64,000 bases of DNA. It comes from Streptomyces sp. NRRL F-2664 (GTDB taxonomy: Bacteria > Actinomycetota > Actinomycetes > Streptomycetales > Streptomycetaceae). Of this stretch, positions 35,376 through 45,486 are shown one piece after another. The stretch spans positions 21,875 through 85,874 of the forward strand of contig NZ_JOFX01000028.1 in NCBI RefSeq assembly GCF_000719345.1. The letters are read 5' to 3'. The notes beneath the pieces are model-generated. The model did no database searches. It was not told the DNA's origin and saw only the letters and a program-made list of their open reading frames with translations. Position numbers and translations under genes: made by a program. Within the stretch, counting starts at the first letter, position 1, and the number at the start of each line of letters is the position of its first letter.

Positions 35376-36383
35376 TCAGCAGACTTCTTCGAGATCACGC
35401 CACTCGCGGCTGTCCGGGCTGTCGGCGACCCAGCCGTCGAGCAGTCCCCGTACCAGTCCGGCCGGCGCCGCGATGCCGCACTCGCGCTCGGGCACCCAGA
35501 GGGAGCCGGAGCCCGCCGTACGGTGCCCCAGCGGTCCGGGGTGCCCCGGCTCGCTGTGGTCGTGCGGATCGAGGTGCTCGCCGTCGCCCTCGTCGCTCGG
35601 CATCTCGCTCTCCGAGCAGGTCCGGCACAGCAGCCGCACCGACGAGGACCAGTCCTCGGCGGCGAAGCCCGCGTCCGACGCCAGCTGCTCCAGCGCGTCG
35701 CGGTCCGCCTCCGTGGCCGCCTCCAGCAGCACCACCCAGGTCGGGACCGGGGAGGGCGCCCACAGCTCGATCTCGTCGAAGACCGGGTAGGAGGGGCCGG
35801 CCGCCGTCACGCGCTCGCCGTGCGGGACCCCGTCGTGGAGGACGACCTCGCCCCAGCGCCGGCCCGAGGAGGGCAGCGGGATCGACAGGACCTCCAGCCT
35901 CGCCGGATCGAGCCGCCGGCCCCACACCACCTCGGCCTCGCCCTCGGGCGAGAGCCGCACGGCGGCGCTGCCCAGTTCCATGCCGACCGGCTCGCCGTTG
36001 CCGCCGCCCCCGCCGTTCGCACCGTGGGAGTCCCCGGGCACCTTCAGCCCGTACGCCTGCCAGGCCCGCCGGGCCAGCGGCCAGTCCTGCAGCGCGGTGG
36101 CGGCGATCCCGACGTTCCACCAGTCGGGAGCCCCGGTCTCGCGGTCCAGCAGGGCCACGGCGCGCAGCCCGGCGGCCCGCGCCTGCTCCCAGTCGTGCCG
36201 GAACTTGTGCAGCAGGGCCAGGTTGAACCACGACTCGGAGAGCCACGGCTCCAGGTCGGCGGCTCTGGTCAGCAGCGCGCCCGCGTCCTCGTACCGCCCG
36301 TCGCCGATCAGCGTGAACGCGCGGTCGGTGGCCTGCCGCCACGAGGCGGAGGGCCGATGCCGTACCTTCCCGAAGATCCTCAC
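35376..36383 (-). CDS. Tetratricopeptide-repeat protein
   Basis: A 335-residue protein from GTG 36383 ([12 protein letters not shown]). Residues 15-110 hold two to three TPR-like helical pairs ([62 protein letters not shown]). A Gly-rich linker (GANGGGGGNG) leads to a beta-rich domain without recognised family, containing [13 protein letters not shown] and a His/Asp-rich patch. Function unknown; probably a protein-interaction scaffold. Confidence 0.8.
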   Translation of the reverse strand: MRIFGKVRHRPSASWRQATDRAFTLIGDGRYEDAGALLTRAADLEPWLSESWFNLALLHKFRHDWEQARAAGLRAVALLDRETGAPDWWNVGIAATALQDWPLARRAWQAYGLKVPGDSHGANGGGGGNGEPVGMELGSAAVRLSPEGEAEVVWGRRLDPARLEVLSIPLPSSGRRWGEVVLHDGVPHGERVTAAGPSYPVFDEIELWAPSPVPTWVVLLEAATEADRDALEQLASDAGFAAEDWSSSVRLLCRTCSESEMPSDEGDGEHLDPHDHSEPGHPGPLGHRTAGSGSLWVPERECGIAAPAGLVRGLLDGWVADSPDSREWRDLEEVC

Positions 36384-36394
36384 GATTCCCGCCT

Positions 36395-36433
36395 GCCTGG
36401 GGGCACCTCCCAGCGGTGGCTGGGGACTGGGTG
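36395..36433. repeat. Candidate dispersed intergenic repeat
   Basis: The stretch CCTGGGGGCACCTCCCAG at 36396, followed by CGGTGGCTGGGGAC, contains interlocking CTGGG/CCCAG inverted repeats. From memory, near-identical sequences recur between genes of many Streptomyces chromosomes. Only one copy is present in this window, so the repeat status is not shown here. Confidence 0.35.
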
Positions 36434-36500
36434 CAGCCTTGCGGACACTCTTACTCGCATCCAACCATGCCCACTCGGACGGCCGCTCATTACCCATGGG

Positions 36501-37760
36501 TTACCCCGGTGGAACGGGCCCCACTCTGCCACGTCCGCCCCTGGCCAGAACCCTGGCCAGGCATTCCACGACCTCCGGCTGGTACTCCCGCCCCGTGCCC
36601 AGGCGCAGCTGCTCCAGGGCGGCCAGTGGGCCGACCGGGTGACGGCTGCCGCCGACGAGGTCGTCGTACGCGTTGACCGCGCGCACGATCCGGGCCAGGG
36701 CGGGCTGCTCCCGGTACGGCTCCGCCTGCCGCTCCACCACCACGGCGACCTCGGCGGGCACCCCCGTCTGCCGGGCCACCTCGCCGCCCAGACGTGCGAT
36801 CCGGCGGGCCTCGGCAGCGGGCAGCTCGGCGGTGGCGCCGTCCGGTACCGGGTCGACCAGGGAGAGCTGCCCGATGTCGTGCATGAGGGCGGCGTACTCC
36901 AGCACCGTCAGTTCCCGCTCCGACAGGCCCAGCTCCCGGCCGACGGCGCAGCTCAGGGCGGCCACCCGGCGGGAGTGGCCGGGCGGGGTGTACCCGGCGA
37001 CCTCGGTGGCCCGGGCCAGGGAGGTGATGGTCTGGCGGTAGGTGGTGCGGATCTCGCTGATCCGGTGGAAGGACAGCTGGGCCAGCAGCAGCGGGACGCT
37101 GAGGACGGGGACGGCCCACAGGCCCGCGGCGGCCGCGCCCAGCGCCATGGCGGCGCCGGTGGCGCAGGCCGCCGTGCCGATGCCGAGCTGGTCGCGCAGC
37201 CCGTCGCGCAGCAGCGGCCCGTACGGCCACCCGGTGCGGGCCCGGGCGAGGGCCGCGGCGAGCAGGGCGTCGCACAGGGCGGTCAGGCCCAGCAGGATCA
37301 GCAGGAGCCCGACGAGGTACGGGCCGTGGCCCACCCGCTCCGCGAGCCGCCCGGAAGGGTGGAGCGGCTGGAAACAGGCCGCGGCGAAGGCGACGGTGAG
37401 CACCCGGCGGGCCAGGTGGTCGGCGGCGGGCCCGCGGCCGCGGGCGACGTGCGGGACGATCCCGGCGAGGGCCGCCGCGGCGACGACGGCGACGGTCTCC
37501 AGCACTCCGTGCCGGGTGGGCTGGCCGGCAGTCTGGCCGAGCAGGGCGTAGGCCAGTGCGCCGGCCGAGCCGAGCGGCGCCGCCTGCCGCCCGGGGGTGT
37601 CCGGCCGGTCCCTGCGGGCGAGCTCGCCGACGGCGACCAGGGTGCCGAGGGCGAGGGCGGCGCCGGGCTCGGCCAGACCGTGCCACAGCGTGTGGGCGAG
37701 GGCGGCGGCGGCGAGCACGCCGGCCGCGCCGCGCACCGCCCGGGCGGCGGCCCCCTTCAC
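36501..37760 (-). CDS. Membrane HD-domain protein with degenerate GYP region
   Basis: A 419-residue protein from GTG 37760. Residues 1-210 are hydrophobic (about six helices); residues 235-400 form an HD domain with TPPGHSRRVA and YAALMHDIGQLSLVDPVPDG. The HHE...GTGYP segment of true HD-GYP phosphodiesterases is missing; the equivalent region reads VVVERQAEPYREQPALARIV. It may therefore bind rather than cleave c-di-GMP, or act on another nucleotide. It overlaps the preceding HD-GYP gene by 4 bp. Confidence 0.82.
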   Translation of the reverse strand: MKGAAARAVRGAAGVLAAAALAHTLWHGLAEPGAALALGTLVAVGELARRDRPDTPGRQAAPLGSAGALAYALLGQTAGQPTRHGVLETVAVVAAAALAGIVPHVARGRGPAADHLARRVLTVAFAAACFQPLHPSGRLAERVGHGPYLVGLLLILLGLTALCDALLAAALARARTGWPYGPLLRDGLRDQLGIGTAACATGAAMALGAAAAGLWAVPVLSVPLLLAQLSFHRISEIRTTYRQTITSLARATEVAGYTPPGHSRRVAALSCAVGRELGLSERELTVLEYAALMHDIGQLSLVDPVPDGATAELPAAEARRIARLGGEVARQTGVPAEVAVVVERQAEPYREQPALARIVRAVNAYDDLVGGSRHPVGPLAALEQLRLGTGREYQPEVVECLARVLARGGRGRVGPVPPG

Positions 37761-39205
37761 CGCCCGCCCCGGCCGGGGCGGACCGGCCCCCTGCCACCGC
37801 CGTCCGTGCGGGGGTGGGGCGCCGGGCCGTGCCCCGCCGGCGGGGCCTGCGGTGCGGGCCGCCCCGGCCCCGGCACCACGGCGGGGGCCGGGTCGTCGAT
37901 CACCTGGAGGTCGGCGTCGGACGTGACCACCGGATGCCAGCCGTGCCGGCCGACGGCAGCGGTGAGGGCCCGTACCATCACCGGGTCGAACTGGGCCCCC
38001 GCGCAGCGTTCCAGCTCGGCGAGGGCGGTGGGCACCGGGCGGGCCCGGCTGTAGGAGCGGGTGGACGTCATCGCGTCGAAGGCGTCGGCCACGGCCACCA
38101 CCCGGGCGAGCTCGGGGATCTGCTCGCCGGTCAGCCCGTAGGGGTAACCGGTGCCGTCGACCCGTTCGTGGTGGTGCAGGATCGCCGACCTGGCCTCGCC
38201 CAGGAAACCGATGCCGCGCACCATCTCGTGCCCGTATTCGGGGTGCAGTTCGATGATCCGGCGCTCCTGCGGGGTCAGCGGGCCGTCCTTGCGCAGCAGC
38301 CGGGTGGGGACGCCCAGCTTGCCGACGTCGTGCAGGATCCCGGCGATGCGCACGACCTCCAGCCGGTCCTCGGCCATTCCCAGCTCGCGGGCGATCATCG
38401 TGGAGGCCTGGCCGACGCGTTCGCTGTGGCCGCGCGTGTAGCGGTCCTTGATGTCGACGGCCTGGACGAGGGCGCGGATGGTGGCCCGGTGGGCGGCGTG
38501 CTCGCGGTGGTACTGGGCGAAGACCAGGCAGGAGACGTACATCGGCAGCAGGACGAGTACCGCGGCCGGGATCCCGTACGGGCTGCGCCACATGACGGCC
38601 GCCATCAGCCCGGCGAGGCCGTGGACGCAGTACGGGAGGAGGGCCCGGCCGAGGAGGCCGTGCCCGGCGGTGGCGGCCGGCGTGCGTTCGGCCGCGGCCA
38701 GGACGGCCGCGTCAAGGACGGTCAGTACCAGGCAGAGGGCGGCGGCCGCCGCCGTCGCGGGGAGCAGCGCGTAGGGGAGGTCGGCGGGACCGGCGGGGGG
38801 CGCTCCGCCGAGCGCTGCCGGCCCGTCGAGCAGCCCGAAGACCTGGCCCGCGCCCCAGGCTCCCAGGGACTGCTGGGCGCCGTGCCAGGCCCGGCGCACC
38901 AGGGCGGGGCGCTGGACCACGGGGGCGGCGAGGCCGCCGGGCAGCGCCGCGAGCGCGGCCGCCGCGGGCGGCAGCAGGAAGACGGCGGCGAGCACCACGG
39001 GGAGGAAGGACCCGAGGCCCTCGGGCACCCGCCGGCCGGGCAGCGGGCAGCTCCTGGCCAGCTCGCAGCCGAGATGGAGGGCGGCGAGCAGGATCACGGC
39101 GGGCCGGGGCGTAGCGGAATCCGCGAGAGCCGGCCCGGCGCAGGCGACCGCCGCGAGGACGGCGCACAGGACGAGTGCGCCCGCGGCCGGCGGAAGACCC
39201 CGCAT
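37757..39205 (-). CDS. Membrane HD-GYP domain protein, predicted c-di-GMP phosphodiesterase
   Basis: A 482-residue protein. About seven hydrophobic helices (to residue 240) precede a complete HD-GYP domain: AGILHDVGKLG, HPEYGHEMVRGI, ILHHHERVDGTGYPYGL and VAVADAFDAMTSTRSY. A Pro-rich tail of about 45 residues follows. GGGGAGGAGAGC precedes ATG 39205. It would degrade c-di-GMP, the signal that controls Streptomyces development; I recall the pair being discussed as HdgA/HdgB but am not certain which is which. Confidence 0.88.
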   Translation of the reverse strand: MRGLPPAAGALVLCAVLAAVACAGPALADSATPRPAVILLAALHLGCELARSCPLPGRRVPEGLGSFLPVVLAAVFLLPPAAAALAALPGGLAAPVVQRPALVRRAWHGAQQSLGAWGAGQVFGLLDGPAALGGAPPAGPADLPYALLPATAAAAALCLVLTVLDAAVLAAAERTPAATAGHGLLGRALLPYCVHGLAGLMAAVMWRSPYGIPAAVLVLLPMYVSCLVFAQYHREHAAHRATIRALVQAVDIKDRYTRGHSERVGQASTMIARELGMAEDRLEVVRIAGILHDVGKLGVPTRLLRKDGPLTPQERRIIELHPEYGHEMVRGIGFLGEARSAILHHHERVDGTGYPYGLTGEQIPELARVVAVADAFDAMTSTRSYSRARPVPTALAELERCAGAQFDPVMVRALTAAVGRHGWHPVVTSDADLQVIDDPAPAVVPGPGRPAPQAPPAGHGPAPHPRTDGGGRGPVRPGRGGR

Positions 39206-39403
39206 GGCGCTCTCCTCCCCCGGGCCGTGCACGCCGGGTGCCGAATCGGACCGGTATCGATTGGGGAGAATAGGTGGGGCCCCGAGCGGGGCGGGCCACA
39301 TTTTCGTATTACGCCATGTGGACGCCCCCGGATTAGCACATTCGGGTGAATGAACTGTTCTTCCGGGGGCGGGTGTTCAGCAGTTCGGCCGGAGCGGTGC
39401 GAA

Positions 39404-39709
39404 TCAGCCGGGAGCGGGGTGGTCGGCGGTGACGTCGTGGTCGGGCACCGCCTGCCCCGACCGGATCAGCTCGATCCGGCCCATCACCTTCGACCGCAGG
39501 TCGGACGGCACGTCGTCCGACCCGCAGCAGCGCTTGACCAGCTTCTTGACGGCCTGTTCCAGCCCGTACTTCTCCAGACAGGGATTGCACTCGCCGAAGT
39601 GGGTCTCGAACTTCGTGCAGTCGCTGTCGGGCATCTCATGGTCGAGGAACTCGTACAGGTGGTCCAGGACCTCAGAGCACTCTGTCTCGTGCGGCTCTCC
39701 GCAACTCAT
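39404..39709 (-). CDS. rsrA: Zinc-binding redox anti-sigma factor RsrA
   Basis: A 101-residue ZAS-family protein. The zinc site is formed by an early Cys (ETECSEVL) and HFGECNPC (H-x3-C-x2-C). Disulfide stress oxidises these Cys, expels zinc and releases sigma R. It overlaps sigR by 4 bp, so the two are translationally coupled. A CC pair (KRCCGSDD) lies outside the core site. Confidence 0.95.
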   Translation of the reverse strand: MSCGEPHETECSEVLDHLYEFLDHEMPDSDCTKFETHFGECNPCLEKYGLEQAVKKLVKRCCGSDDVPSDLRSKVMGRIELIRSGQAVPDHDVTADHPAPG

Positions 39710-40515
39710 GAGCCCGAGCCTTTCCGGTCGTTCGCCTCTCCCGCGCCCGCGGGAACCAGCCCGCGCTCACGGGCGTAGTCCTCCAGCATTCCGCGGAGTT
39801 GACGGCGGCCACGGTGCAGTCGCGACATGACCGTTCCGATGGGTGTACCCATGATGTCCGCGATCTCCTTGTACGCAAAGCCCTCTACGTCTGCAAGATA
39901 GACCGCGATGCGGAACTCTTCCGGAATGGCCTGCAGGGCTTCCTTCACATCCGAGTCGGGCAGGTGGTCGAGCGCCTGCGACTCGGCCGAGCGCAGTCCG
40001 GTCGACATGTGCGACTCGGCGCGCGCCAGCTGCCAGTCCTCGATCTCCTCCGCGGCGCTGCGCTGGGGCTCGCGCTGCTTCTTGCGGTAGGAGTTGATGA
40101 ACGTGTTGGTCAGGATGCGGTACAGCCACGCCTTCAGATTGGTGCCCTCGCGGAACTGGTGGAAGGACGCGTATGCCTTCGCGTACGTCTCCTGGACCAG
40201 GTCCTCGGCGTCGGCCGGATTGCGCGTCATGCGCAGGGCGGCCGAGTACATCTGGTCGAGGTAGCCGAGGGCGTCCCGTTCGAAGCGCGCATTGCGCTCC
40301 GGCGTCGTCTCCTCCGCGTGGCCTTCGTCGGTCCCAGCGACAGGACCCACCTCCTCCGACTGCGTGGCGGCTCCGAAAGCGGACCCGCTCGAATCGGAGA
40401 ATAGTCGACCTTCCCGGCCCTCCGCCGCCCGAAGCGGGCTGCGCTTGGGGGCGGGCAGCACCGTCCAGTCCAGGTCAGCGGCCTGCGGACGGTTCTGGCT
40501 GATGACCTGGGTCAT
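39706..40515 (-). CDS. sigR: ECF sigma factor SigR (with long SigR' form)
   Basis: The long form from ATG 40515 has 269 residues; an internal GTG at 40350 with GGAGGAG just upstream gives 214. The difference is exactly 55 residues, the extension reported for the unstable, stress-induced sigma-R' isoform of S. coelicolor. Region 2 is visible in [20 protein letters not shown] and [18 protein letters not shown], region 4 in [20 protein letters not shown]. It directs thiol-oxidative stress genes. rsrA follows directly. Upstream lies a sigma-R-type promoter. Confidence 0.95.
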   Translation of the reverse strand: MTQVISQNRPQAADLDWTVLPAPKRSPLRAAEGREGRLFSDSSGSAFGAATQSEEVGPVAGTDEGHAEETTPERNARFERDALGYLDQMYSAALRMTRNPADAEDLVQETYAKAYASFHQFREGTNLKAWLYRILTNTFINSYRKKQREPQRSAAEEIEDWQLARAESHMSTGLRSAESQALDHLPDSDVKEALQAIPEEFRIAVYLADVEGFAYKEIADIMGTPIGTVMSRLHRGRRQLRGMLEDYARERGLVPAGAGEANDRKGSGS

Positions 40516-40560
40516 GCGCTCCCTCTCCTCCGACGTTCCGTGTGTACCGACATGTGGGAC

Positions 40561-40587
40561 AACATCGGGGGCGGGGCGGCGCATTCC
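40561..40587 (-). promoter_or_regulatory. Sigma-R-dependent promoter of sigR-rsrA
   Basis: Read on the minus strand, GGAAT (40587-40583), 19 bases, then GTT (40563-40561). This is the sigma-R consensus. It lies 46 bp upstream of the long-form ATG, so transcripts from it encode the extended form, giving positive autoregulation. Confidence 0.8.
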
Positions 40588-40645
40588 CCGGCGCGCCAGG
40601 GGTTTTCGGCCTTTCCGGGCCGGATGGCGGCCCGTGTGGCGGGTG

Positions 40646-41296
40646 TCACGCGGGAAGGCGCGCGAGCCATTCCCCGACTGCGTCGGTGATCGTCCGCAGT
40701 GCCTCCTCCTGGGTGGTCGCGGCCTTCTTCGGGACCGCGAAACCGTGGTCGCCGTGGGCGACCTCCACGAGTTCGTACGGGTGCGGCCCGACCGGCTCGG
40801 GGAACTCGTCCGGGCGGCCGAAGGGGTCCCTGTCGCCCTGGACCACGAGGGCGGGCCGGCCTGCTCCGGTGAGCTCGGCGGCCCGGGACTTCTCGGGCCG
40901 GCCCGGCGGGTGCAGCGGGAAGGCGAGGGCCAGCACTCCGGCGGCGCCCAGTTCGGTGGCCGTGCGGCAGGCCACGCGCGCCCCGGCGCTGCGGCCGCCC
41001 GCGACCACCGGCAGCCCCGGTTCCGCGAGCGCCGGCCACAGCCCGCGCCAGCCTTCGTCCAGCACCTTGGGCGCGGCAGCGACCTTCTTGCCGGCGACCC
41101 GCCAGGGCTGTTCGACGAGTGCCACCGTGATCCCGCGGGCGGGCAGGGCGGCGGCGAGGGCCTGGAGGTCCCGGGCCTCGATGCCGCCGCCGGCGCCGTG
41201 GCTCACGGCGAGGACGAGGCGGGCGCCCGGTGCGGGGTGCCACGTGACGCGGGCTTCGCCCGCCGGGGTGTCGACACTGTCGGTACGCGTGCTCAT
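40646..41296 (-). CDS. Alpha/beta hydrolase (dienelactone-hydrolase-like)
   Basis: A 216-residue alpha/beta-hydrolase. [14 protein letters not shown] is the oxyanion region, [12 protein letters not shown] contains the nucleophile elbow G-x-S-x-G, QGDRDPFG the acid residue and [11 protein letters not shown] the catalytic His. This arrangement resembles the KANL3/Tex30-type small hydrolases. Substrate unknown. It is downstream of the sigR promoter region but reads the same direction away from it, ending before sigR. Confidence 0.88.
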   Translation of the reverse strand: MSTRTDSVDTPAGEARVTWHPAPGARLVLAVSHGAGGGIEARDLQALAAALPARGITVALVEQPWRVAGKKVAAAPKVLDEGWRGLWPALAEPGLPVVAGGRSAGARVACRTATELGAAGVLALAFPLHPPGRPEKSRAAELTGAGRPALVVQGDRDPFGRPDEFPEPVGPHPYELVEVAHGDHGFAVPKKAATTQEEALRTITDAVGEWLARLPA

Positions 41297-41377
41297 GGAC
41301 CCATCGTGCCGTCCCTGCCGGTCGGGACCCGGCGGGGCGGGGTGGTGTGCCGCCCGGAAAGGCTTCCCTCCTTCGAC

Positions 41378-42196
41378 CTAGAAGAGGGTTCCCTCCTCCG
41401 GCGCGGCCAGCTCTTTCAGCAGCTCCGGCCCGTTGTTGCGCACGTTGCTCACGGCGGTGGACACCGGGTAGGCCCGCATCAGCCCGCCCGGCGGCGGTGC
41501 GAGCAGCTCGCGCAGGGAGCCCTCGGTGTCGGTGTTCGCCGGGTCCAGCCAGGCGTCCCAGCGGTCGGGGGTCAGCATCAGCGGCATCCGCGGGTGGATC
41601 TCGGAGAGCGAGCGCGGGCCCTCGGCGGGGGCGACCCCCAGCGGGCCCGTCTCGGCCTCGGCGGTGATCACGGAGCAGGTCGCCCACCAGGCGAGGGGGT
41701 GCTCGTCGGGCAGGGTCCGGTCGCGCCAGAACTCGTAGATGCCGGCCATGGCGAAGAGCGAGCCGTCCGCGGGGAGGACGAAGTAGGGCTGCTTGCGGGG
41801 CCGCTTCTTCTTCCCCTCCACCTCCAGCTGCCGCTCGTCGTGGGCGGTGACCCACTCGTAGTACCCGTCGGCGGGGATGATGCAGCGGCGCTGGGCGAAC
41901 GGGCGGCGGAACGACGGCTTCTCGTGCAGGGTCTCCGATCGGGCGTTGATCATCCGGGCGGCGCCGTCGGGGTTCTTGGCCCAGGAGGGCACGAGTCCCC
42001 ACTTCAGGACGCGCAACTGGCGAACCGGACGCGGATCCGCAGCGTCCTTCAGGGGACGGTCGAGGACGACGTGAACCTGCTTGGTCGGTGCCACGTTGAA
42101 GTCGGGGTCCAAGGCCTCCTCCGGTTCCCACTTCTCGATGCCGAAGGCCTCCACGAGGTCCTGCGGTCCACGACTGGCTGCATACCGTCCGCACAT
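41378..42196 (-). CDS. HMCES/YedK-type abasic-site protein (SRAP domain)
   Basis: A 272-residue SRAP protein. Cys2 (MCGRYAASRG) is the residue that forms a thiazolidine crosslink with abasic sites in single-stranded DNA after Met removal. Other family residues are INARSETL, RRCIIPADGYYEW and IHPRMPLML with the active-site His. It shields abasic sites at replication forks. Annotated elsewhere as SOS response-associated peptidase. Start at ATG 42196 is fixed by the need for Cys at position 2. Confidence 0.95.
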   Translation of the reverse strand: MCGRYAASRGPQDLVEAFGIEKWEPEEALDPDFNVAPTKQVHVVLDRPLKDAADPRPVRQLRVLKWGLVPSWAKNPDGAARMINARSETLHEKPSFRRPFAQRRCIIPADGYYEWVTAHDERQLEVEGKKKRPRKQPYFVLPADGSLFAMAGIYEFWRDRTLPDEHPLAWWATCSVITAEAETGPLGVAPAEGPRSLSEIHPRMPLMLTPDRWDAWLDPANTDTEGSLRELLAPPPGGLMRAYPVSTAVSNVRNNGPELLKELAAPEEGTLF

Positions 42197-42249
42197 GCCT
42201 GTCACACTGCCATGTCCACCACACACCACCGCAAGGAGTCCGCCACCTC

Positions 42250-42963
42250 ATGGACAGCAGCACGACGGCCGGCCTGTGGGACCGGCTCACGGGCATACAG
42301 ACCGCACCGGACCGGTGGCTGGTGATCGTGACGGCCCTGGTGGCGCTGGCTGCCGTGGGGCCCCGCCCGTTGTGGCGGCTGTCGCGCAACGCCATCACCA
42401 TCGCGCACGAGGGGGGCCACGGCCTGCTCGCGCTGCTCACCGGGCGGCGGCTGAGCGGGATACGCCTGCACTCCGACACGAGCGGGGTCACCGTCAGCCG
42501 GGGCAGGCCGACCGGTGTGGGCATGATCCTGACCGCGGCCGGCGGCTACACCGCGCCCTCGCTGCTCGGCCTCGGCGGGGCGGCCCTGCTGTCGGCCCAC
42601 CGCATCACGCTGCTGCTGTGGGCGGCCACGGCCCTGCTGGTGGCCATGCTCGTGATGATCCGGAACGCGTACGGGGCGCTGACGGTGATCGTGACAGGCG
42701 GAACCTTCCTGCTGGTGTCCTGGCTGACTCCGGCCGAGGTGCAGGCGGGCTTCGCCTATCTCGTCGTGTGGTTCCTGCTGCTGGGCGGGGTCCGGCCGGT
42801 CTTCGAGCTGGGTGCCAAGCGGCGGGGCGGCGGGGCGCCCGACTCCGACGCCGACCAGCTGGGGCGCCTCACCCACTTGCACCCCGTGGTGTGGCTGCTC
42901 TTCTTCCACGTGGTCGCACTGTGCTCGCTGGTCGGCGGCGGCCGCTGGCTGCTGGGCCTGTGA
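42250..42963 (+). CDS. M50-family membrane metallopeptidase
   Basis: A 237-residue integral membrane protein. The zinc motif HEGGH ([18 protein letters not shown]) lies in the first membrane region, followed by about five more hydrophobic helices. This fits the M50B-like family of actinomycetes, related to site-2 proteases. A second-ligand motif of the NxxPxxxLDG type is not evident, so proteolytic activity is inferred only from HExxH. Divergent from the YedK gene across 53 bp. Confidence 0.85.
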   Translation: MDSSTTAGLWDRLTGIQTAPDRWLVIVTALVALAAVGPRPLWRLSRNAITIAHEGGHGLLALLTGRRLSGIRLHSDTSGVTVSRGRPTGVGMILTAAGGYTAPSLLGLGGAALLSAHRITLLLWAATALLVAMLVMIRNAYGALTVIVTGGTFLLVSWLTPAEVQAGFAYLVVWFLLLGGVRPVFELGAKRRGGGAPDSDADQLGRLTHLHPVVWLLFFHVVALCSLVGGGRWLLGL

Positions 42964-43027
42964 CCACCCTCTGAGACCGGACAGCGATCAAGATCCGGGT
43001 CCGGAGGAAGCCACTAAAGTGGGGGCC

Positions 43028-44386
43028 ATGACCGAGACCCCCGCCCCTGCCCTCTGGCCCGCTCCGCTCGCCGATGGGACCGTCCACGCCACCGTCACGG
43101 TGCCGGGGTCCAAATCGGTCACCAATCGTGCCCTGGTGCTCGCGGCCCTCGCCTCCGAGCCGGGCTGGGTGCGCCGGCCGCTGCGCTCGCGCGACTCCCA
43201 GCTGATGTCGGACGCGCTGCGCGCGATGGGCGTCGGCATCGAGGAGACCGTCTCCTCCAGTTCCGCAGGCGCCGGCGCGAGCGGCGAGGCGTGGCGGGTC
43301 ATCCCGGCGGCGCTGCACGGTCCGACGACGGTGGACGTCGGCAACGCCGGCACGGTCATGCGCTTCCTGCCGCCCGTCGCCACCCTCGCCGACGGCGACA
43401 TCCGCTTCGACGGCGACCCGCGCTCCTACGAGCGCCCGCTCGGCCAGGTCATCACCGCGCTGCGCACGCTCGGCGCCCGCATCGACGACGACGGCCGCGG
43501 CGCCCTGCCCATGACCGTCCAGGGCGGCGGGGCCCTGGAGGGCGGCACGGTCGAGATCGACGCCAGCAACTCCTCGCAGTTCGTCTCCGCCCTCCTGCTG
43601 TCCGCGCCCCGCTTCAACCAGGGCGTCGAGGTCCGGCACGTGGGCGGCAACCTGCCGTCGATGCCGCACATCCGCATGACGGTGGAGATGCTGCGCGCGG
43701 CCGGCGCCCAGGTCGACACCCCTGAGGCAGGCGGCGAGAAGGACGTGTGGCGGGTCTCTCCGGGCGCCCTGCTGGGCCGCGACATGGTCGTGGAGCCGGA
43801 CCTGTCCAACGCCCAGCCCTTCCTGGCCGCGGCCCTGATCACCGGCGGCACGGTCACCGTCCCCGACTGGCCGCGCCGTACCACGCAGCCCGGCGACGCG
43901 CTGCGCCGGATCTTCACGGAGATGGGCGGGTCCTGGGAACTGACGGACGCGGGCCTGGTCTTCACCGGCTCCGGCCGGATCCACGGCATCGACGTCGACC
44001 TGAGCGAGGTCGGCGAGCTCACCCCGGGCATCGCGGCGGTGGCGGCCCTGGCCGACTCCGAGTCGGTGCTGCGCGGCGTCGCGCACCTGCGGCTTCACGA
44101 GACGGACCGGCTGGCGGCGCTGACCAAGGAGATCAACGCGCTGGGCGGCGACGTCACCGAGACCGAGGACGGCCTGCACATCCGGCCGCGCCGGATGCAC
44201 GGCGGGGTGTTCCACACGTACGAGGACCACCGGATGGCCACCGCGGGCGCGGTGATCGGCCTGGCGGTCAAGGGTGTGCAGATCGAGAACGTGGCCACGA
44301 CCGCCAAGACCCTGCCGGACTTCCCGAGGATGTGGACGGACATGCTGGCCGGGGACGCGGGACCCGAAGCGGGTGCGGGAGCGTAG
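43028..44386 (+). CDS. aroA: 3-phosphoshikimate 1-carboxyvinyltransferase (EPSP synthase)
   Basis: A 452-residue shikimate-pathway enzyme joining shikimate-3-phosphate and [21 protein letters not shown] is the N-terminal phosphate motif, [14 protein letters not shown] the second signature, [13 protein letters not shown] and the C-terminal [15 protein letters not shown], then [12 protein letters not shown], complete it. ATG 43028 is close to GTGGGGGCC. rsgA follows after 8 bp on the same strand. Confidence 0.96.
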   Translation: MTETPAPALWPAPLADGTVHATVTVPGSKSVTNRALVLAALASEPGWVRRPLRSRDSQLMSDALRAMGVGIEETVSSSSAGAGASGEAWRVIPAALHGPTTVDVGNAGTVMRFLPPVATLADGDIRFDGDPRSYERPLGQVITALRTLGARIDDDGRGALPMTVQGGGALEGGTVEIDASNSSQFVSALLLSAPRFNQGVEVRHVGGNLPSMPHIRMTVEMLRAAGAQVDTPEAGGEKDVWRVSPGALLGRDMVVEPDLSNAQPFLAAALITGGTVTVPDWPRRTTQPGDALRRIFTEMGGSWELTDAGLVFTGSGRIHGIDVDLSEVGELTPGIAAVAALADSESVLRGVAHLRLHETDRLAALTKEINALGGDVTETEDGLHIRPRRMHGGVFHTYEDHRMATAGAVIGLAVKGVQIENVATTAKTLPDFPRMWTDMLAGDAGPEAGAGA

Positions 44387-44394
44387 GGCCCGTC

Positions 44395-45405
44395 ATGCGC
44401 AGGTACGGCAAGCACACCGACGAGGACGACATCCGCCAGCGGCCCAATCCCAAGGGCAACCGGCCGCGGACCAACATCCGGCCCAAGCACGAGGACGCCT
44501 CCGAGGGTTTCGTCCTGACCGTCGACCGCGGCCGGCTGACCTGCCTGGTCGACGACCGCACGATCACCGCGATGAAGTCGCGGGAACTGGGCCGCAAGGC
44601 CGCGGTCGTGGGCGACCGGGTGTGGATCGTCGGCGACCTGTCCGGCAGGAAGGACACCCTGGCCCGGATCGTGCGGATCGAGGAGCGCAAGTCCGTCCTG
44701 CGGCGCACCGCGGACGACGACGATCCGTACGAGCGGGTGGTCGTCGCCAATGCCGACCAGTTGGCGATCGTGACGGCCCTGGCCGATCCGGAGCCGCGGC
44801 CGCGGATGATCGACCGCTGTCTGGTGGCGGCGTACGACGCCGGGCTGGAGCCGCTGCTGGTGCTCACCAAGTCCGACCTGACGTCCGCGGACAAGATCCT
44901 GGAGATCTACGCGACGCTCGGCCTGAACTACGTGGTCACCAACCGGGAGGAGCTGGCCGTCGGTGACGCGGCCGAGCGGGTCCGCGAGCGCCTGACCGGC
45001 CGGATCACCGCATTCGTCGGCCACTCCGGGGTCGGGAAGACCACCTTGGTGAACTCGCTGGTCGCCGAGGGCCGCCAGCGTGCCACCGGGCATGTGAACG
45101 CGGTCACCGGCCGCGGCCGGCACACCACCACCTCCGCGCTGGCGCTGCCGCTGCCCTCGGGCGACGGCTGGGTCATCGACACCCCGGGGGTGCGCTCCTT
45201 CGGCCTGCACCACGTGGACCCCTCCCGGGTCATCCTGGCCTTCCCGGACCTGGTGGCCGGTACGCAGGAGTGCCCGCGCGCGTGCAGCCACGACGAGCCG
45301 GACTGCGCGCTCGACGCGTGGGTGGAGGACGGCCACGCGGATCCGGCGCGGCTCTACTCGCTGCGGCGGCTGCTGCAGACCCGGGAGCGCCGCGAGGGCG
45401 ACTGA
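44395..45405 (+). CDS. rsgA: Ribosome small-subunit maturation GTPase RsgA
   Basis: A 336-residue circularly permuted GTPase. The order of motifs is LTKSD (G4), GHSGVGKTTLVNSL (G1), then DTPGVRSFG (G3), with an N-terminal OB domain (FVLTVDRGRLTCLVDDRTIT) and a C-terminal zinc site (CPRACSHDEPDC). It releases assembly factors from 30S subunits. The basic N-terminal 45 residues (RQRPNPKGNRPRTNIRPKH) are typical of actinomycetes. Confidence 0.95.
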   Translation: MRRYGKHTDEDDIRQRPNPKGNRPRTNIRPKHEDASEGFVLTVDRGRLTCLVDDRTITAMKSRELGRKAAVVGDRVWIVGDLSGRKDTLARIVRIEERKSVLRRTADDDDPYERVVVANADQLAIVTALADPEPRPRMIDRCLVAAYDAGLEPLLVLTKSDLTSADKILEIYATLGLNYVVTNREELAVGDAAERVRERLTGRITAFVGHSGVGKTTLVNSLVAEGRQRATGHVNAVTGRGRHTTTSALALPLPSGDGWVIDTPGVRSFGLHHVDPSRVILAFPDLVAGTQECPRACSHDEPDCALDAWVEDGHADPARLYSLRRLLQTRERREGD

Positions 45406-45471
45406 CCGGGCCGGTGGGCGGGCCGTGTTTGTGGGAGGGCGCGCCTGGACACGAGTGCATAATCGCACCAA

Positions 45472-45486
45472 GTGACGTGATGTCAC
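45472..45486. promoter_or_regulatory. Palindrome upstream of the SMR transporter gene
   Basis: GTGAC-GTGAT-GTCAC, a perfect 5-bp inverted repeat 23 bp before the SMR start, in a position to be an operator. The convergent tetR gene is a possible source of the repressor. The arm spacing excludes a Crp site. Confidence 0.4.
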
